A stretch of 64,000 bases of DNA, taken from contig NZ_LR746496.1 of the NCBI RefSeq assembly GCF_902729405.1, positions 4,278,001-4,342,000 on the forward strand, given 5' to 3'. The position numbers were made by a program, and so were the translations under genes. The stretch comes from Acididesulfobacillus acetoxydans. Its GTDB lineage: Bacteria > Bacillota > Desulfitobacteriia > Desulfitobacteriales > Desulfitobacteriaceae. The notes under the pieces were generated by a model that was not told where the DNA came from, searched no databases, and saw only the letters and a list, made by a program, of their open reading frames with translations. Shown piece by piece: positions 26,044 through 34,368 of the stretch (the first letter of the stretch is position 1; each line of letters begins with the position of its first letter).

Positions 26044-26343
26044 ATGAATTCATTTGATCTCTTTGGTTATCATCTCATCAACCACTGGGCCGGGCATCAT
26101 CCAGTATTGGACAAAATGATGGCATTTTTAGCTCAGTATGCTTTAGAGCTATATGTCGTGTTATTTGTTCTGGCTTGGTTTACGCTGCCTAAATCGGATT
26201 CGGGCAAACGTCACTCTCTGGTTGTAGCAGGATTTTCGGGTGTATTGGCCTTGGCTTTTAACGCCGTAATCGGTCATTTTTTCTTCCGTCCACGCCCTTT
26301 TGCTGTTTTACCAAAAGGAACATTTACCCAGCTCATTCCCCAT
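26044..26343 (+). pseudogene. PAP2/BcrC-type undecaprenyl-diphosphatase, truncated
   Basis: The first hundred residues match a BcrC/YbjG-type phosphatase: FDLFGYHLINHWAGHHPVLD, VGHFFFRPRPF-like sequence with the RP of the KX6RP motif, and LPKGTFTQLIPH. The expected continuation with PSDH and the C-terminal His motif is lost, and unrelated repeat sequence starts near 26344. It would have recycled the undecaprenyl carrier. It is now a fragment. Confidence 0.7.
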
Positions 26344-27011
26344 TCGTTACGTCCTCATAAATTGAAAACAGGATTTCAGGAAAACCTGCCGGTCGAAGTA
26401 CCTCAACCCCGACCGGCATTTCAATTAGCCCAACGCCTCCCGCACCTCAACCCACGCACTAAATATTTGTTCATCAACCGCTTCCAGCAACGTTTCCCTG
26501 CGGCTTAGCGTTTCCAAAATTCGTCAAACCTTTGTTTCAGGCCATTCGGTATTTCGTTGACCTTATCGTGCTCCAGCCTTTTCTTTCGGACTTCCTCCAT
26601 CTCAGCCGACAGGCTGACAATATCCTTTCAAACCCGCTGATAGCAAGGGCTTCAGCGTATAGCTCAATCGACGTCAACGTGAGGTGTCCGTGGAAACATA
26701 TCCGTTTCTTTCTCAAGTCTCCCGCGACGTGGGCTAACGAGATCGTCATCGCTATTCATCTCAAAGCGGAGCAAAACCCTCCGCGCTACGTTAACTCAGC
26801 TTTTCGACATTCTCCCCCATATTCCTGCCAATAACCCAGGAAGATTTGTACCTTCACACCATTCCTCACGGGGACCCGTCCCACGCAAGCGGCGGGTTCT
26901 GTGCATACGACACCTCTCGCAGATAAAAAATTGAAACCTATTCCGCAACCCCGCAATGTGCAGTAACCTGTGCACGAGGTTGTCTGGATGTCAACCAGAG
27001 CCGCCAACCCG
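26344..27011 (-). other. Unidentified degenerate coding remnants
   Basis: On the reverse strand a charged stretch reads LSAEMEEVRKKRLEHDKVNE followed by IPNGLKQRFDEFWKR. After a one-base shift it continues LSRRETLLEAVDEQIFSAW. This looks like the C-terminal coiled-coil of a mobile-element or plasmid protein, but I cannot name a family. A palindromic segment (gaaaacaggatttcaggaaaacctg, about 26363-26387) lies at its edge. The region adjoins the 315-bp repeat. Confidence 0.35.
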
Positions 27012-27326
27012 GTTCAATGCTCGCCAACGGTCCTTCGGCACCCTCTCGGGGTAGAAAGGCCACCTTCGGCGACCCCACCCCCACTGCAAATTTCCTGCAC
27101 CGGCTCACAATTTTTCCTTCTTTCGGATCTTTTCTGTATACCTGTTCCAGCGAAGCGTCGAGCACCGCAGCTATCTTGGCAATTCCACCGGGTTTCCCGT
27201 GCTCCAAATCTCGGGGCTTACCGGTGAAATGGAAAACGGCAGACTTAAAGCCCACCGTTTCACCATACAAGCCGCAGCAAGCGTTGGGTCGCTCTTCAGC
27301 GTTGCCCGATTTATGCTGCAATTAAA
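27012..27326. repeat. About 315-bp direct repeat, copy 1
   Basis: From gttcaatgctcgccaacggt to the final caattaaa this sequence is repeated in the same orientation at 30696-31008, with a few substitutions and one small gap near 27080. On the reverse strand both copies conserve a frame with GGIAKIAAVLDASLEQVYRK, which could be an eroded helix-turn-helix. Both copies lie at the breakpoint of another gene (PAP2 region, IS1182), so this is probably a mobile or recombination-linked sequence. Confidence 0.75.
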
Positions 27327-27447
27327 TTGTTGACAAAGTATTGGATGGTTATTGCCATTTACTACCCACTAAATTACACAACCTATGCTCGGTCGCGACC
27401 GAAACTTCAGTAATATGTGACAGCAAGCAAACGGTCGGCTCTCTAAC

Positions 27448-27582
27448 TAGATTCCCCTGAAAAAGTCCCTATTTTATAACATCCAGCCAATGCCTCCGTT
27501 GCTAAACCCTTTATTCATGCGAGTTGGGTTGGATATCTGTGGCAGAGATTTCTTCGAATTAGCAGTTTTTCAGGGGAATCTA
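27448..27582. mobile_element. Small element bounded by perfect 17-bp inverted repeats
   Basis: tagattcccctgaaaaa at 27448-27464 is exactly inverted at 27566-27582. The 101 nt between them has no ORF. The layout is that of a MITE or a solo pair of IS ends. Confidence 0.6.
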
Positions 27583-27974
27583 ACTAATCTCTGCAGTGAC
27601 TCCTGCATCCCCCAGCCCTTCTGACAGGTCGTTGCCATTAAGCGTAAATTGGAGAACCCATAAAGACCCTCAGAATTATATTCTTGAGCAGATTCCATCG
27701 GCGAAAAAGGATCTTTGAGAACCGCTAGATGAGCGAAGGTACCCAGAACGTGTATTTCAAAAAATTCTTGACAAGAAGTGTCACTCCATGGTTTATAATC
27801 GTTAGTAACTAAGATCAGAAGATTTTTTTGTAAAGGATGATTTTAGCGCAGAAAGTACCGGTTTGCGTTCTGACGACGATATTCAGCGGCTCACTGTAAG
27901 CCGCTGCCCTACCTCCGGCCGATTCCAAAGCAAAGAAAGTGGTTTCTGCAGCAGAATGAAAGGACTTACTAAGA
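27583..27974. other. Intergenic region before the HAD pseudogene
   Basis: No gene recognised. A TTGACA near 27769 with a TATAAT about 20 nt on could be a weak sigma-A promoter reading towards the HAD gene. Confidence 0.3.
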
Positions 27975-28726
27975 ATGGTTTTATTAAATTGTGGCACTAC
28001 AAGAGTGGAGTGCCACGGAGTGATTTTTGACAAGGATGGCACACTCATAGATTCACTAAAGATATGGCCGGAGCTTATCCGCCACCGTGTAGAAATCTTA
28101 CAGAGAAAGCTGAACCTCGCACCGGAAATAGGCCGCCTGATAGAACGAGTCATGGGCCTCAAAGAAAATGGCAAGATAACTTTACGCAGTGTAATTGTTA
28201 TAGGAACCCGGGAACAGACTGCGGCGGCAGTCAACGCTGTCCTCTACCTGTACCTGGGCTTACCCTGGGATATTGGACTGGCGGCAATCCTGGAAGCTTT
28301 TGCCGAGGCCGACGTTGAGATGGGCCTGGCGGCCCAGGCCCTACCCGTAGCCGGAACGTTAGAAATGCTTTCCGCTTTACGGAAAGCGGGGATCGCGTTA
28401 GCGGTGGCAACCAACGACTCCCTCTTTCAACAAAGGCTTTGTTGAAAGAGGCCGGAATGGACATCTTTATCTCTGCTTACGCCTGTCGCGACGAAGTCAG
28501 GGAAGGCAAGCCTGCCCCAGATCTTTTCTTGCTCGCTTGCGAGCGTTTAGGATTGGAACCCAAAGAATGCCTTGCGGTCGGCGATTCACTGTTGGACGTG
28601 AAGATGGGCAACGCCGGAGGGGCAGGGCTTACGGTCGGGGTGCTGACCGGTGCCTCCACGGTTGAGGATCTGAACGGCCACGCGGATATAATTCTCAAGA
28701 GAGTTAGTGAGGTACGTCCCGCTTGA
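27975..28726 (+). pseudogene. HAD-family hydrolase (phosphoglycolate-phosphatase-like), frameshifted
   Basis: Motif I is GVIFDKDGTLIDSL with both Asp residues, motif II is AVATND, and motifs III/IV are in the second frame: REGKPAPDLFLLACERLGL and CLAVGDSLLDVKMGNAGG. Together these make a HAD-IA phosphatase. The reading frame changes by -1 near 28425-28440, between AVATNDSL and STKALLKEAGM. All catalytic motifs survive, so the shift may be recent or a sequencing error. The start is uncertain because no strong ribosome site precedes the ATG. It lies just upstream of the SAM riboswitch unit. Confidence 0.75.
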
Positions 28727-28781
28727 CTTGGCTCAACTCTTCAACTCTTTTCTGGCGACTGGCTCACAGGTCAACTCCTAC

Positions 28782-28811
28782 TTGACAGATGCCCATTTAA
28801 CGGCGTAGTAT
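28782..28811 (+). promoter_or_regulatory. Sigma-A promoter for the SAM riboswitch transcript
   Basis: TTGACA (28782-28787), 18-bp spacer, TAGTAT (28806-28811). It lies about 30 nt before the riboswitch aptamer. Confidence 0.55.
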
Positions 28812-28841
28812 ATTAACAATACAACGATATAAATGAATAAT

Positions 28842-28939
28842 TCTCATCCAGAGTGGTGGAGGGACTGGCCCGATGAAACCCAGCAACCGGCCTTGAGGCA
28901 GTGGTGCTAATTCCTGCAGGATGTTCCTGGAAGATGAGT
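28842..28939 (+). ncRNA. SAM-I (S-box) riboswitch
   Basis: The conserved S-box blocks are present in order: CTCATCCAGAGTGGTGGAGG, GACTGGCCCGATGAAACCC, GCAACCGGCC, GGTGCTAATTCCTGCAGG and TGGAAGATGAG. It lies about 95 nt upstream of homoserine dehydrogenase and should turn that gene off when S-adenosylmethionine is plentiful. Confidence 0.96.
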
Positions 28940-28959
28940 TGAGCCAAGGGCTGTCTGTT

Positions 28960-28988
28960 AACTCTTCCTGGATAAGGAAGAGTTTTTT
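28960..28988 (+). terminator. Terminator of the SAM riboswitch
   Basis: AACTCTTCCTGGATAAGGAAGAGTTTTTTG forms an 8-9 bp stem followed by TTTTTT. It is the expression platform of the riboswitch. Confidence 0.85.
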
Positions 28989-29032
28989 GTTGTTCTAAAA
29001 ATACTCTCTGAAAAAGAGGAGGAGGCAGAAAG

Positions 29033-30016
29033 TTGAGAAATGCTGATGTACGCGTGGGGCTACTGGGATTTGGAACTGTAGGGCAGGGACTTGTACAAGG
29101 GATTAATTTGCAGAGTAAGGAGATTAGTCGTCGAATTGGTGCCCCGTTGAAGATTGAAAGGGCCTTGGTTCAAGATGTTAAAAAGAAAAGACCCGTTAGT
29201 TTACCTGAATTATCCACTGATGCTCGCGATATTTTGGAAGATCCTGAAATAGATATTGTGGTGGAAGTCATGGGGGGAGAACATCCTGCCTATGCTTATG
29301 TGAAGCAGGCCTTGGAGCAAAGGAAACAGGTTGTCACAGCCAACAAGCTATTGCTTGCTTTACACGGCCTAGAGTTCAAAGCTCTGGCCCGCTTAACTGG
29401 GACCGGACTACTTTATGAAGGAAGCGTTTTGGGTGGAATTCCAATTTTGCGCACAATTCAACGGGGGCTTTGCGGAGATCGCGTTGAACAAATTGAAGGG
29501 ATTTTTAATGGCACCACAAACTTTATTTTAAGTCGGATGTATGATTTGGGTGAAGACTATCTGACGGCACTTCGTCTTGCCCAAGAAGCCGGGTATGCCG
29601 AAGCAGATCCCACAATGGATGTGAGCGGTTTCGATGCGGCCTGCAAATTGGTAATTCTCTCTCGAGAGTGTTTTAAGGTGGACGTTTGCCTTGAAGATGT
29701 GACGATTTCAGGAATCGAACACCTGGATAAACGACAAATTGCTCGGGAGAAAAAGTTGGGACGTATTCCCAAATTGATTGCCCGAGCTAAACCGCAAAAA
29801 GCGGCAATCAGAGTCGGAGTCGAATGGTTGCCCGATACAGATTTGTTAAGTCGAGTTGCGGGGGTCCAAAACGCGCTCTCTTTACGAACGCTGATAGTGG
29901 GTGAACTTTTCTGGAGAGGTCCTGGGGCAGGTGGATTGGCCACTGGGGGAGCGGTTTTGGCAGATGTTATGGAGGCAGCGGAGCGAGTTCTCATGGAACG
30001 CGATGAAACCTTTTAG
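29033..30016 (+). CDS. hom: Homoserine dehydrogenase, short form without ACT domain
   Basis: A 327-residue NAD(P)-dependent homoserine dehydrogenase, which reduces aspartate semialdehyde to homoserine for methionine and threonine. The dinucleotide site is VGLLGFGTVGQGL (about 8-20). The family signature follows at GIFNGTTNFILSRM and the active-site region at AGYAEADPTMDVSGFDAACK, with catalytic Asp and Lys. Classical bacterial enzymes are about 430 residues with a C-terminal ACT domain; this one lacks ACT, so threonine feedback is unlikely. It starts at TTG 29033, eight nt after GAGGAGG. The SAM-I riboswitch upstream shows it is controlled as a methionine gene. It appears to be transcribed alone. 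Confidence 0.93.
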   Translation: MRNADVRVGLLGFGTVGQGLVQGINLQSKEISRRIGAPLKIERALVQDVKKKRPVSLPELSTDARDILEDPEIDIVVEVMGGEHPAYAYVKQALEQRKQVVTANKLLLALHGLEFKALARLTGTGLLYEGSVLGGIPILRTIQRGLCGDRVEQIEGIFNGTTNFILSRMYDLGEDYLTALRLAQEAGYAEADPTMDVSGFDAACKLVILSRECFKVDVCLEDVTISGIEHLDKRQIAREKKLGRIPKLIARAKPQKAAIRVGVEWLPDTDLLSRVAGVQNALSLRTLIVGELFWRGPGAGGLATGGAVLADVMEAAERVLMERDETF

Positions 30017-30058
30017 TCCCAGATAAGTTTGAGCCTTATTGTGAAAAACAAAAGCAAA

Positions 30059-30084
30059 AGGCATCCGTTAAAAAATGGATGCCT
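30059..30084. repeat. Dispersed hairpin repeat, copy 2 of 3 (acts as terminator of the hom gene)
   Basis: aggcatcc-gttaaaaaat-ggatgcct followed by TTTGTT. Same hairpin as at 22464 and 55169, here in inverted loop orientation relative to copy 1. It could terminate the homoserine dehydrogenase transcript. Confidence 0.65.
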
Positions 30085-30327
30085 TTGTTCAACTCCCATG
30101 TAACAACAAAGATTCATAAGAAAGGCCAGCCCGTTCAAAAAAAGACATTCTGGCCAATCTATTCCCCATACGCCACTCACCTCAAAAGGACTATACCACC
30201 ATCAAACCCGCTGATAGCGAGGTCACTGAAAAAGTCAAAGAAGCCATTGCCTAAAAAGCAGTGGCTTCTTGTCTCGAAAAATGGGATAATTGAAGAGTGA
30301 AGAACGACTTAAAAGAGGGCTTGGGAA

Positions 30328-30695
30328 ATGTTGCGGACAGACAATCAGATGAAATTATCAGAATATGGAAATCTATACGATGTCGTGGTGCCAAAGGATA
30401 ATCTGCTCAGGAAAATCAAAGAAAACATAGATTTCGGCTTTGTAAATCCAATGTTAAAGAAACAATACTGTGAAGCTTTTGGCAGACCGGCGAAAGAGCC
30501 GGAGATGATGTTCAAGATCATGTTCTTAAAGCGCATGTACGATATGTCTGATGAGATATTGGTGGACAATTTGGGCTATAATATGGCATTCAAATACTTT
30601 ATCGGTCTTGATCCCGAAGATGATACGATAGATCCGAGTCTGCTCACAAAATTCCGCAAGACACGTATTACCGAAGACATCTTAGAGGAAATGCT
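30328..30695 (+). pseudogene. IS1182-family transposase, N-terminal fragment
   Basis: GGGCTTGGGAA precedes the ATG. The product has the DUF772-type N-terminus: DVVVPKDNLLRKIKENIDFG, then CEAFGRPAKEPEMMFKIMFL and DPEDDTIDPSLLTKFRK. Similarity to IS1182 transposases ends at EDILEEML, where the 315-bp repeat (30696-31008) begins. The DDE catalytic domain is lost, so the element cannot move by itself. Confidence 0.8.
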
Positions 30696-31008
30696 GTTCA
30701 ATGCTCCCCAACGGTCCTTCGGCACCCTCTCCGGGTAGAAAGGCTACCTTCGGTGACCCCACCATTTCGAATTTTCCCGCACCGGCTCACAATTTTTCCT
30801 TCCTTCGGATCTTTTCTGTATACCTGTTCCAGCGACGCGTCGAGCACCGCAGCTATCTTGGCAATTCCACCGGGTTTCCCGTGCTCCAAATCTCGGGACT
30901 TACTGGTGAAATGGAAAACGGTAGACTTAAAGCCCACCGTTTCACCATACAAGCCGCAGCAAGCGTTGGGTCGCTCCTCAGCGTTGCCCGATTTATGCTG
31001 CAATTAAA
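30696..31008. repeat. About 315-bp direct repeat, copy 2
   Basis: Same sequence and orientation as 27012-27326. Here it truncates an IS1182 transposase on its left and ends eight nt before the stop codon of the radical SAM gene on its right. Confidence 0.75.
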
Positions 31009-31015
31009 CTAATAG

Positions 31016-32050
31016 TCAGGGAACAATCGTAAATCCCAGCTCCTGATACTGTTTTTTCAACACATCCATAGTATTCCGGAACTCCATGTCGCCCTGATAT
31101 TGGAATCCGTCTTCCGGTGCGCCTTTTTTCCAGTTAGGAGTACGATTGATATGCACTCCTCCAACTTTATTGCCAGTGCCGGCCATCAGCGGCGTTGGAT
31201 AATCATGCGGGCTCCATCCCGCCGCAGAGCTAATATCGATATCTCTTAATACCAGGCGCATGACAGCGATCAGTCTTGCCGCTTCCCAGGCAGAACAGGC
31301 GGGAAATCCCTCCATCGGGATGCCTTTGAAAGGCATAAACTTGGTAACATAGACTCGCCTCAGGTGTTCGTATTGCCTAATTTGAAAAATGAAGTCGACA
31401 TAATCCTGATACTTGGTTTCTTCGGGACTTAAGCCAGCCATGATTCCCGTGTGCAACTCCAGGCCAGCCTCCCCGATCCGATTCGCAAACCGTTTTTTGG
31501 CCTCCAGATCGTCACCCGGCTTGGTCCTGCGAAAAACATCGGGATTCACAGTCTCAAAGACAGAGCTAACCAGGAAAACACCTAGTTTTTTCAACTCCTT
31601 GAGGGTTTCCAGCGACATGGCCGCTCCGCAGTTAACCTGGATAGCCAGATCGTCAAAGCCGGCATCCCTGATCGCCTGTACGATGTGCAGGACATCGCGG
31701 CCTTCGCTGCCCAGAGTGGTACCACCGCTCAGATGAAACTCCCTGATGCCATGCTGCTTGATGTAGGCTGTACCTTTCAAGATCTCCTCAATACTTAGCG
31801 GCTTCAGTCCGTTTTCCCGCCAGTAGGGGCAGTACAGACAGAGCGGCCTCAAGTTGCACCTGAGTACCCTGGCAATACCAGCGCTCCATCTAAAGATGTT
31901 GCCCCGCGAATGCTCACGAACGAACCTGGCCGTCTTCAGCAGCTCTTCAGCTTTTTCCTCGTCCTCTGTCTTCTGGAACAGATACAGGGCTTCCTCCGGT
32001 TTAATTACTTCCGTCCTGCTCTTGTGCAAAATTTCTTCAAAACGACTCAT
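31016..32050 (-). CDS. HmdB/BioB-like radical SAM protein
   Basis: A 344-residue radical SAM enzyme. The cluster-binding motif reads CNLRPLCLYC (about residue 69-78), Cys-X5-Cys-X2-Cys, which differs from the usual CX3CX2C and is the spacing known from HmdB, a protein linked to FeGP-cofactor synthesis. Further blocks fit the BioB/HydE/PylB barrel: FHLSGGTTLGSEGRDVL, QVNCGAAMSLETLKEL, ELHTGIMAGLSPEET and VTKFMPFKGIPMEGFP. The gene's ATG overlaps the TGA of the upstream BtuF-like gene by four nt (ATGA), so the two are translationally coupled. The product is unknown; this could be assembly of a metallo- or organo-cofactor. The reading frame is complete. Confidence 0.85.
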   Translation of the reverse strand: MSRFEEILHKSRTEVIKPEEALYLFQKTEDEEKAEELLKTARFVREHSRGNIFRWSAGIARVLRCNLRPLCLYCPYWRENGLKPLSIEEILKGTAYIKQHGIREFHLSGGTTLGSEGRDVLHIVQAIRDAGFDDLAIQVNCGAAMSLETLKELKKLGVFLVSSVFETVNPDVFRRTKPGDDLEAKKRFANRIGEAGLELHTGIMAGLSPEETKYQDYVDFIFQIRQYEHLRRVYVTKFMPFKGIPMEGFPACSAWEAARLIAVMRLVLRDIDISSAAGWSPHDYPTPLMAGTGNKVGGVHINRTPNWKKGAPEDGFQYQGDMEFRNTMDVLKKQYQELGFTIVP

Positions 32051-33117
32051 TGTTGCACCACCTCATTAATCTCCGCAGGAGTAATTTGATAGTTAAAGAA
32101 TAGCTGGTAGAATTGTTTCATTTGTCGGTCGAAAGACGTCATGTTGTTGGGATGAAGCAGGATGTCCTGTGTCCAGACCAAGCCCATGATCGCCGAAATC
32201 CCATCCGTATTGCCGTAGCGCGGCCTGACATAAACCCGGTTGTTTTTCACGGCACTGATGCATTGCCAGCCGGGACCGGTCATAATCTGCTGCTTTTCTG
32301 CTTCGCTTCCGGTCAAGATGACCTGGGGATTCCATTTGATCACTTGTTCCATGGAGACGGGAGTGTTTTCATTGTTAGACCCCGGAAGGCTGTCTCCAAC
32401 ATTGAGTCCACCAGCCGTATCAATAATCGATGCCATAATCGATTGCGGGTCGGGGGTAGTTAAGATCTCCTTGTTGGCATAATACACGCGTAGCTTTTGA
32501 CTTTGGGGAATCTTAGACGCGATGTTTTTTACTGACTGTAGAGTATTTACCCAGTAATCAGCCAGTTTGTTCGCCTCAGTCTCGTTACCAACGATTTGGC
32601 CGATCATCCGAATCGAAGGTGGATAGTCCTGCAATGCATCTTTTGCAAAGCAAATAACAGGTTTCCCGATCTGATTAGCAAACTGGTTCAGTTTCGGATG
32701 GCGCACAATCGTGATCACTACATCGGGGTTTAGGGTGATAATCTGTTCCGGGTCAACCCCACTGAAGAAAACTCCTGTCACTGGCAATTTCCGCAGCTTA
32801 GCCACATCTGCAGCGGAAAAACATTGCATGCTGCCGGGCTTCAGATACTCTTGATTAAACAGCTTGTCCACACTGACCAACTTATTCGGCGCCAATCTCC
32901 AAAGCAGGTAGGTGGCGACGGGATGCAGGGCCAGAATATGTTGCACGTTTTTAGGTACCGTCACGTGGCGACCCGCCATATCCGTGATGGTATGATGCGT
33001 TGCGCTGACCTGGCTATTGGCCGCAAAAGAACCATTCCTACTGCATCCGGTAAGAACCAGAATCAGCAGGACCACCAAAGCCACACATAAAATAGAGTAG
33101 TTTTCCTTCTTTTTCAT
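32047..33117 (-). CDS. BtuF/FepB-type ABC transporter substrate-binding lipoprotein
   Basis: A 356-residue periplasmic-binding-protein homologue of the class III (FhuD/BtuF) fold. It has a lipoprotein signal with lipobox LVLTGC near residue 20-25, so it is tethered outside the membrane. The domain shows TDMAGRHVTVPKNVQHILAL, EQIITLNPDVVITIVR and EQVIKWNPQVILTGSEAEKQ, typical for binders of iron-siderophores, haem or cobalamin. The ATG at 33117 is preceded by AGAGGA. No permease or ATPase gene is adjacent, so it must serve a distant transporter. Coupling to the radical SAM gene suggests that the imported ligand and the enzyme's product are related. Confidence 0.85.
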   Translation of the reverse strand: MKKKENYSILCVALVVLLILVLTGCSRNGSFAANSQVSATHHTITDMAGRHVTVPKNVQHILALHPVATYLLWRLAPNKLVSVDKLFNQEYLKPGSMQCFSAADVAKLRKLPVTGVFFSGVDPEQIITLNPDVVITIVRHPKLNQFANQIGKPVICFAKDALQDYPPSIRMIGQIVGNETEANKLADYWVNTLQSVKNIASKIPQSQKLRVYYANKEILTTPDPQSIMASIIDTAGGLNVGDSLPGSNNENTPVSMEQVIKWNPQVILTGSEAEKQQIMTGPGWQCISAVKNNRVYVRPRYGNTDGISAIMGLVWTQDILLHPNNMTSFDRQMKQFYQLFFNYQITPAEINEVVQQ

Positions 33118-33621
33118 AATCATTCCTCTCGTTTCGCTCAAGGCAAAAACGTAACAAAACGCATTGGTATTGAGCTGTTTTTACTACTCTCCCGTCATAT
33201 GGATAACGGTTAATTACAATTCGCTGGATAGTGAGCAGGCCGCTTCAGTATTGGGATAACAGCGCTTTTATATGTGTTTTATCCACGGATTATTGTTCAC
33301 CTCCATTATCTGTTCCGCTTAATTAGATACCTGTTCTCCAGTCCCTTCTGAGGGCTTGGTTGCGTTCGGCAACCACGCTGGTCTCCTAGACTCCAGCATT
33401 TGTCTTAAACACTAAACCACCCTTAACCGATCATCCTACCAGCAGAGGCATACACGTTTCCCACCCACCCGACTAAGCCACTGATCGAAACAGCAGCTCC
33501 CGCGCACCTCAAAGGGAAAGAAAGAACAAAAGCTGGCCACGGTTAAAAGTAGGAGGTCTCCGCCTTTTGCTCTTTGCTTTCTCCAACACACATTCACCTC
33601 CCTCCTCTTTGGGCAATTAAA
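33118..33621. other. Long leader upstream of the BtuF-like gene
   Basis: No known gene. On the reverse strand a second good ribosome site, GAGGAGGGAGG near 33600, precedes a 26-codon frame. A hairpin GGTTGCCGAACGCAACC is near 33360. No riboswitch class that I know fits. Confidence 0.4.
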
Positions 33622-33673
33622 CTAAAAAGCGACACCACTACAAAAAGAGTGGTATCGCTAAAAATACTACCAT
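33622..33673 (-). promoter_or_regulatory. Leader peptide overlapping a terminator hairpin
   Basis: On the reverse strand AAAGGAGGT is followed by ATG and 11 codons (MVVFLAIPLFL, 33638-33673). The coding part is also one arm of the hairpin AGCGATACCACT-CTTTTTGT-AGTGGTGTCGCT followed by TTTTTAGTTT (to 33622). A translated short ORF inside a terminator is the layout of an attenuator. It lies about 500 nt upstream of the BtuF-like gene. Confidence 0.55.
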
Positions 33674-33914
33674 GAACTTACCACCTCCTTTTCAAACGTG
33701 AAGGCATATCCGTTTCCAGACATACCCTGAGGGCTATGCGCCCTGGCCGGTTACCGTAGAATTAACTTTAGGTGAACTCGGCTCGGAGTGAAACCTATTC
33801 AGTTGTCCCGCCACGAAAAAATACGAAGCAATCTCCAGCTAACTAAGCCTATCATAAGCCAACTACAAACCGCTGTCAACTCCGTTATTTACCCAACGGC
33901 CGGTCGGAGTATTG

Positions 33915-34300
33915 GTAGGCGCGCCCTGATACTTTCTTGGGAATCCACCGTACGAGTAGGCACCTCTCACGGGATGCCAGCCCTCGTTGTCGCCGGACGT
34001 GCAGTTTTTCCGCGTCCGGCGGCCCCGATGCTATCCCCTAGCGAGGAGACTCGAAGAGCTTGAGCTGTTGGTGCTCACCCTTCTCTGCCCGGCTTCCGGT
34101 CACGACAGTCCGGTACCTGCTGGCAGGTTCTGGTCGTTTTCCTACTGAAGGTTTGACCTGGCCCGCCTATTGCTCCGTCGAAGCGCTCATCGGTGTCGTC
34201 CTTCCCTGGTATATCCAGGTACTATGACGGCGCTGACTCCTCCTGCGGCATGTGGTTTCCCTATAACCTGCTCCTAGTCGGAGAGCCGTAGGAGGTCTCA
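33915..34300 (-). mobile_element. Group II intron relic with domain V
   Basis: On the reverse strand GGAGGAGTCAGCGCCGTCATAG near 34240 (cited in part) matches the segment before the RT of the intron at 1250-1330. It is followed by a truncated RT start (MSASTEQ, stop). Near 33991-34021 comes a domain-V-like hairpin, CGCCGGACGCGG-AAAAA-CTGCACGTCCGGCG, then a domain-VI-like stem and TACTCGTACGG. Almost all the RT is deleted. It lies directly upstream of the IS110-linked module. Confidence 0.6.
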
Positions 34301-34368
34301 TTCGGTAACCCTCTTTCGTTGTTCAGAGCCTCCCCATGCCTAAGCACTTATGTACATCTCCCCATGGG

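Noticed and set aside
27815-28234. Reverse-strand 139-codon ORF
   Set aside because: It lies opposite the HAD gene, has no ribosome site, and its sequence shows no family; the plus-strand frame carries clear HAD motifs.
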